Positions 4,944 through 6,132 of a stretch of 6,132 bases of DNA are shown in pieces. The position numbers and the translations under genes were made by a program. The notes below the pieces were generated by a model. It did not search any database. It had not been told where the DNA came from and worked only from the letters and a program-made list of their open reading frames with translations. The stretch is from Pseudomonadota bacterium (GTDB lineage: Bacteria; Pseudomonadota; Alphaproteobacteria; Sphingomonadales; Sphingomonadaceae), in the NCBI GenBank assembly GCA_023424275.1, contig JAFAED010000367.1:1-6132 (forward strand). The letters run 5' to 3'. Within the stretch, counting starts at the first letter, position 1. Every line of letters starts with the position of its first letter.

Positions 4944-6132
4944 TCAGGCCTTGGCCTCTTCATCCTGCCGAGCGAGCCATTCCTCGATCCACTTGATCGT
5001 ATAGTCGCCGTGAATGACGTCGGGATCGGCGAGCAACGCCTGATGGAGCGGGATGTTCGTCTTCACGCCGCCGATCACCATTTCCTCGAGCGCGCGGCGC
5101 ATCCGCATCATGCAACTTTCGCGGCTGCGGCCATAGACGATCAGCTTGCCGATCATGCTGTCATAATAGGGCGGGATCGAATAGCCCGCGTAGAGCCCGC
5201 TATCGACGCGGACGTGCATGCCGCCCGCCGCGTGATAGCTCGTCACCTTGCCCGGCGAGGGCAGGAAGGTGCGCGGATCCTCGGCATTGATGCGGCATTC
5301 CATCGAGTGACCGCGGAATTCGAGGTCTTCCTGTTTGACCGACAGCCCCGCGCCGCCGGCGATGCGGATCTGTTCGCGGACGAGGTCGAAGCCGGTGATC
5401 ATCTCGGTCACCGGATGCTCGACCTGGATACGCGTATTCATCTCGATGAAGAAGAATTCGCCATTTTCCCACAGGAACTCGATCGTGCCGGCGCCGCGAT
5501 AACCCATTTCGGCCATCGCGTCGGCGCAGATCTTGCCCATGCGTGCGCGCTCTTCGGCCGAGATGATCGGCGAGGGGGCTTCTTCGAGCACTTTCTGGTG
5601 ACGGCGTTGGAGCGAACAGTCGCGCTCGCCCAAATGGATGGCATTGCCCTTGCCGTCGCCGAACACCTGGAATTCGATGTGGCGCGGGTTGCCGAGATAT
5701 TTTTCCATGTAAACGGTCGGATCGCCAAAAGCGGCGGCCGCTTCGGACGAAGCCTGACCCATCAGGCTTTCGAGGCTGTCCTCGTCCGGAACGACCTTCA
5801 TGCCCCTGCCGCCGCCGCCCGAGGCGGCCTTGATCAGCACGGGGTAGCCGATTTCCTGCGCGAGCTTCTTGGTTTCCTCGCTGAACGTCACGGCACCCGG
5901 CGATCCCGGAACGACCGGCAGGCCCAGCTTGACCGCGGTCCGCTTGGCCTCGACCTTGTCGCCCATGGTGCGGATATGCTCGGGCTTCGGTCCGACGAAG
6001 ATCATGTCATGCGCTTCGATGATCTCGGCGAAACGCTCATTCTCCGACAGGAAGCCATAGCCCGGGTGGATCGCGTAGGCGCCGGTGATTTCGGCGGCCG
6101 AGATGATCGCGGGAATGTTGAGATAGCTGTCC
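4944..6132 (-). CDS. accC: Acetyl-CoA carboxylase biotin carboxylase subunit, 5' partial
   Basis: The C-terminal ~395 residues of AccC, reading in from the right edge with [17 protein letters not shown]; about 57 N-terminal residues are outside the window. It performs the ATP-dependent carboxylation of biotin on BCCP (AccB), the first half-reaction of acetyl-CoA carboxylase and the committed step of fatty-acid synthesis. Seen: [20 protein letters not shown] with the ATP-contacting lysine; the glycine-rich lid [15 protein letters not shown]; a YMEKYL...PRHIEFQ stretch; [33 protein letters not shown] with the metal- and biotin-binding Glu/Asn/Arg/Glu set; RINAEDP; and HVRVDSG with the counterpart of E. 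coli Arg338. The ATG at 6003-6005 is an internal Met, because the reading frame continues upstream with conserved AccC sequence. The C-terminus [15 protein letters not shown] is a normal length. accB is expected just upstream, outside the window. Identity essentially certain. Confidence 0.98.
   Translation of the reverse strand, partial: DSYLNIPAIISAAEITGAYAIHPGYGFLSENERFAEIIEAHDMIFVGPKPEHIRTMGDKVEAKRTAVKLGLPVVPGSPGAVTFSEETKKLAQEIGYPVLIKAASGGGGRGMKVVPDEDSLESLMGQASSEAAAAFGDPTVYMEKYLGNPRHIEFQVFGDGKGNAIHLGERDCSLQRRHQKVLEEAPSPIISAEERARMGKICADAMAEMGYRGAGTIEFLWENGEFFFIEMNTRIQVEHPVTEMITGFDLVREQIRIAGGAGLSVKQEDLEFRGHSMECRINAEDPRTFLPSPGKVTSYHAAGGMHVRVDSGLYAGYSIPPYYDSMIGKLIVYGRSRESCMMRMRRALEEMVIGGVKTNIPLHQALLADPDVIHGDYTIKWIEEWLARQDEEAKA

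Noticed and set aside
4921..4944. Hairpin ACAC-T-CCGT / ACGG-GTGT at the accC stop as a terminator between accC and the YcbB-like gene
   Set aside because: The stem is only 4+4 bp with a bulge and has no T-run on the minus strand, so it is not convincing.

Overview
The window reads as ordinary chromosomal DNA of a GC-rich alphaproteobacterium, most likely a sphingomonad and perhaps Sphingopyxis. That placement is inference. It rests on high GC with strong third-position G/C, the palindromic repeat family built on a CCGGACTTGATCCGG core (which I associate with sphingomonad genomes), and the overall style of the proteins. I see no phage, transposase, CRISPR array, rRNA or tRNA, and no convincing previously undescribed defence or biosynthetic system.

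Layout, left to right. (1) Positions 1-1124, + strand: the 3' part of a YegD-type Hsp70-family ATPase whose N-terminus lies before the window. (2) Positions 1162-1833, + strand: a spermidine-synthase-like SAM-binding protein, probably co-transcribed with (1). (3) Positions 1834-2010: a convergent intergenic gap holding palindromic repeat copy A. (4) Positions 2011-2355, - strand: a glutaredoxin-type arsenate reductase (ArsC) with all expected catalytic residues. (5) Positions 2356-2526: a divergent gap that must carry the 5' signals of arsC and of the next gene. (6) Positions 2527-3273, + strand: a YkuD_2-type L,D-transpeptidase-family protein with a Tat-like signal peptide. (7) Positions 3274-3507: a convergent gap holding a 13-bp perfect hairpin and repeat copy B. 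(8) Positions 3508-4872, - strand: a larger YcbB/LdtD-like L,D-transpeptidase with a Sec-type signal peptide. (9) Positions 4944-6132, - strand: the C-terminal ~395 residues of biotin carboxylase AccC, whose start lies beyond the window.

Functionally this is a housekeeping neighbourhood: fatty-acid precursor supply (AccC), peptidoglycan cross-linking or remodelling (two unrelated L,D-transpeptidases), arsenate reduction and a chaperone-like ATPase. There is no sign that they form one pathway. The most notable non-coding structure is a pair of ~93-bp compound palindromes (90 of 93 bases identical when one is reverse-complemented). Each sits between convergent genes, and together they bracket the arsC-YkuD_2 segment as inverted repeats. 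Their architecture, two REP-like hairpins in opposite orientation around a conserved 27-nt spacer, resembles a REPIN.
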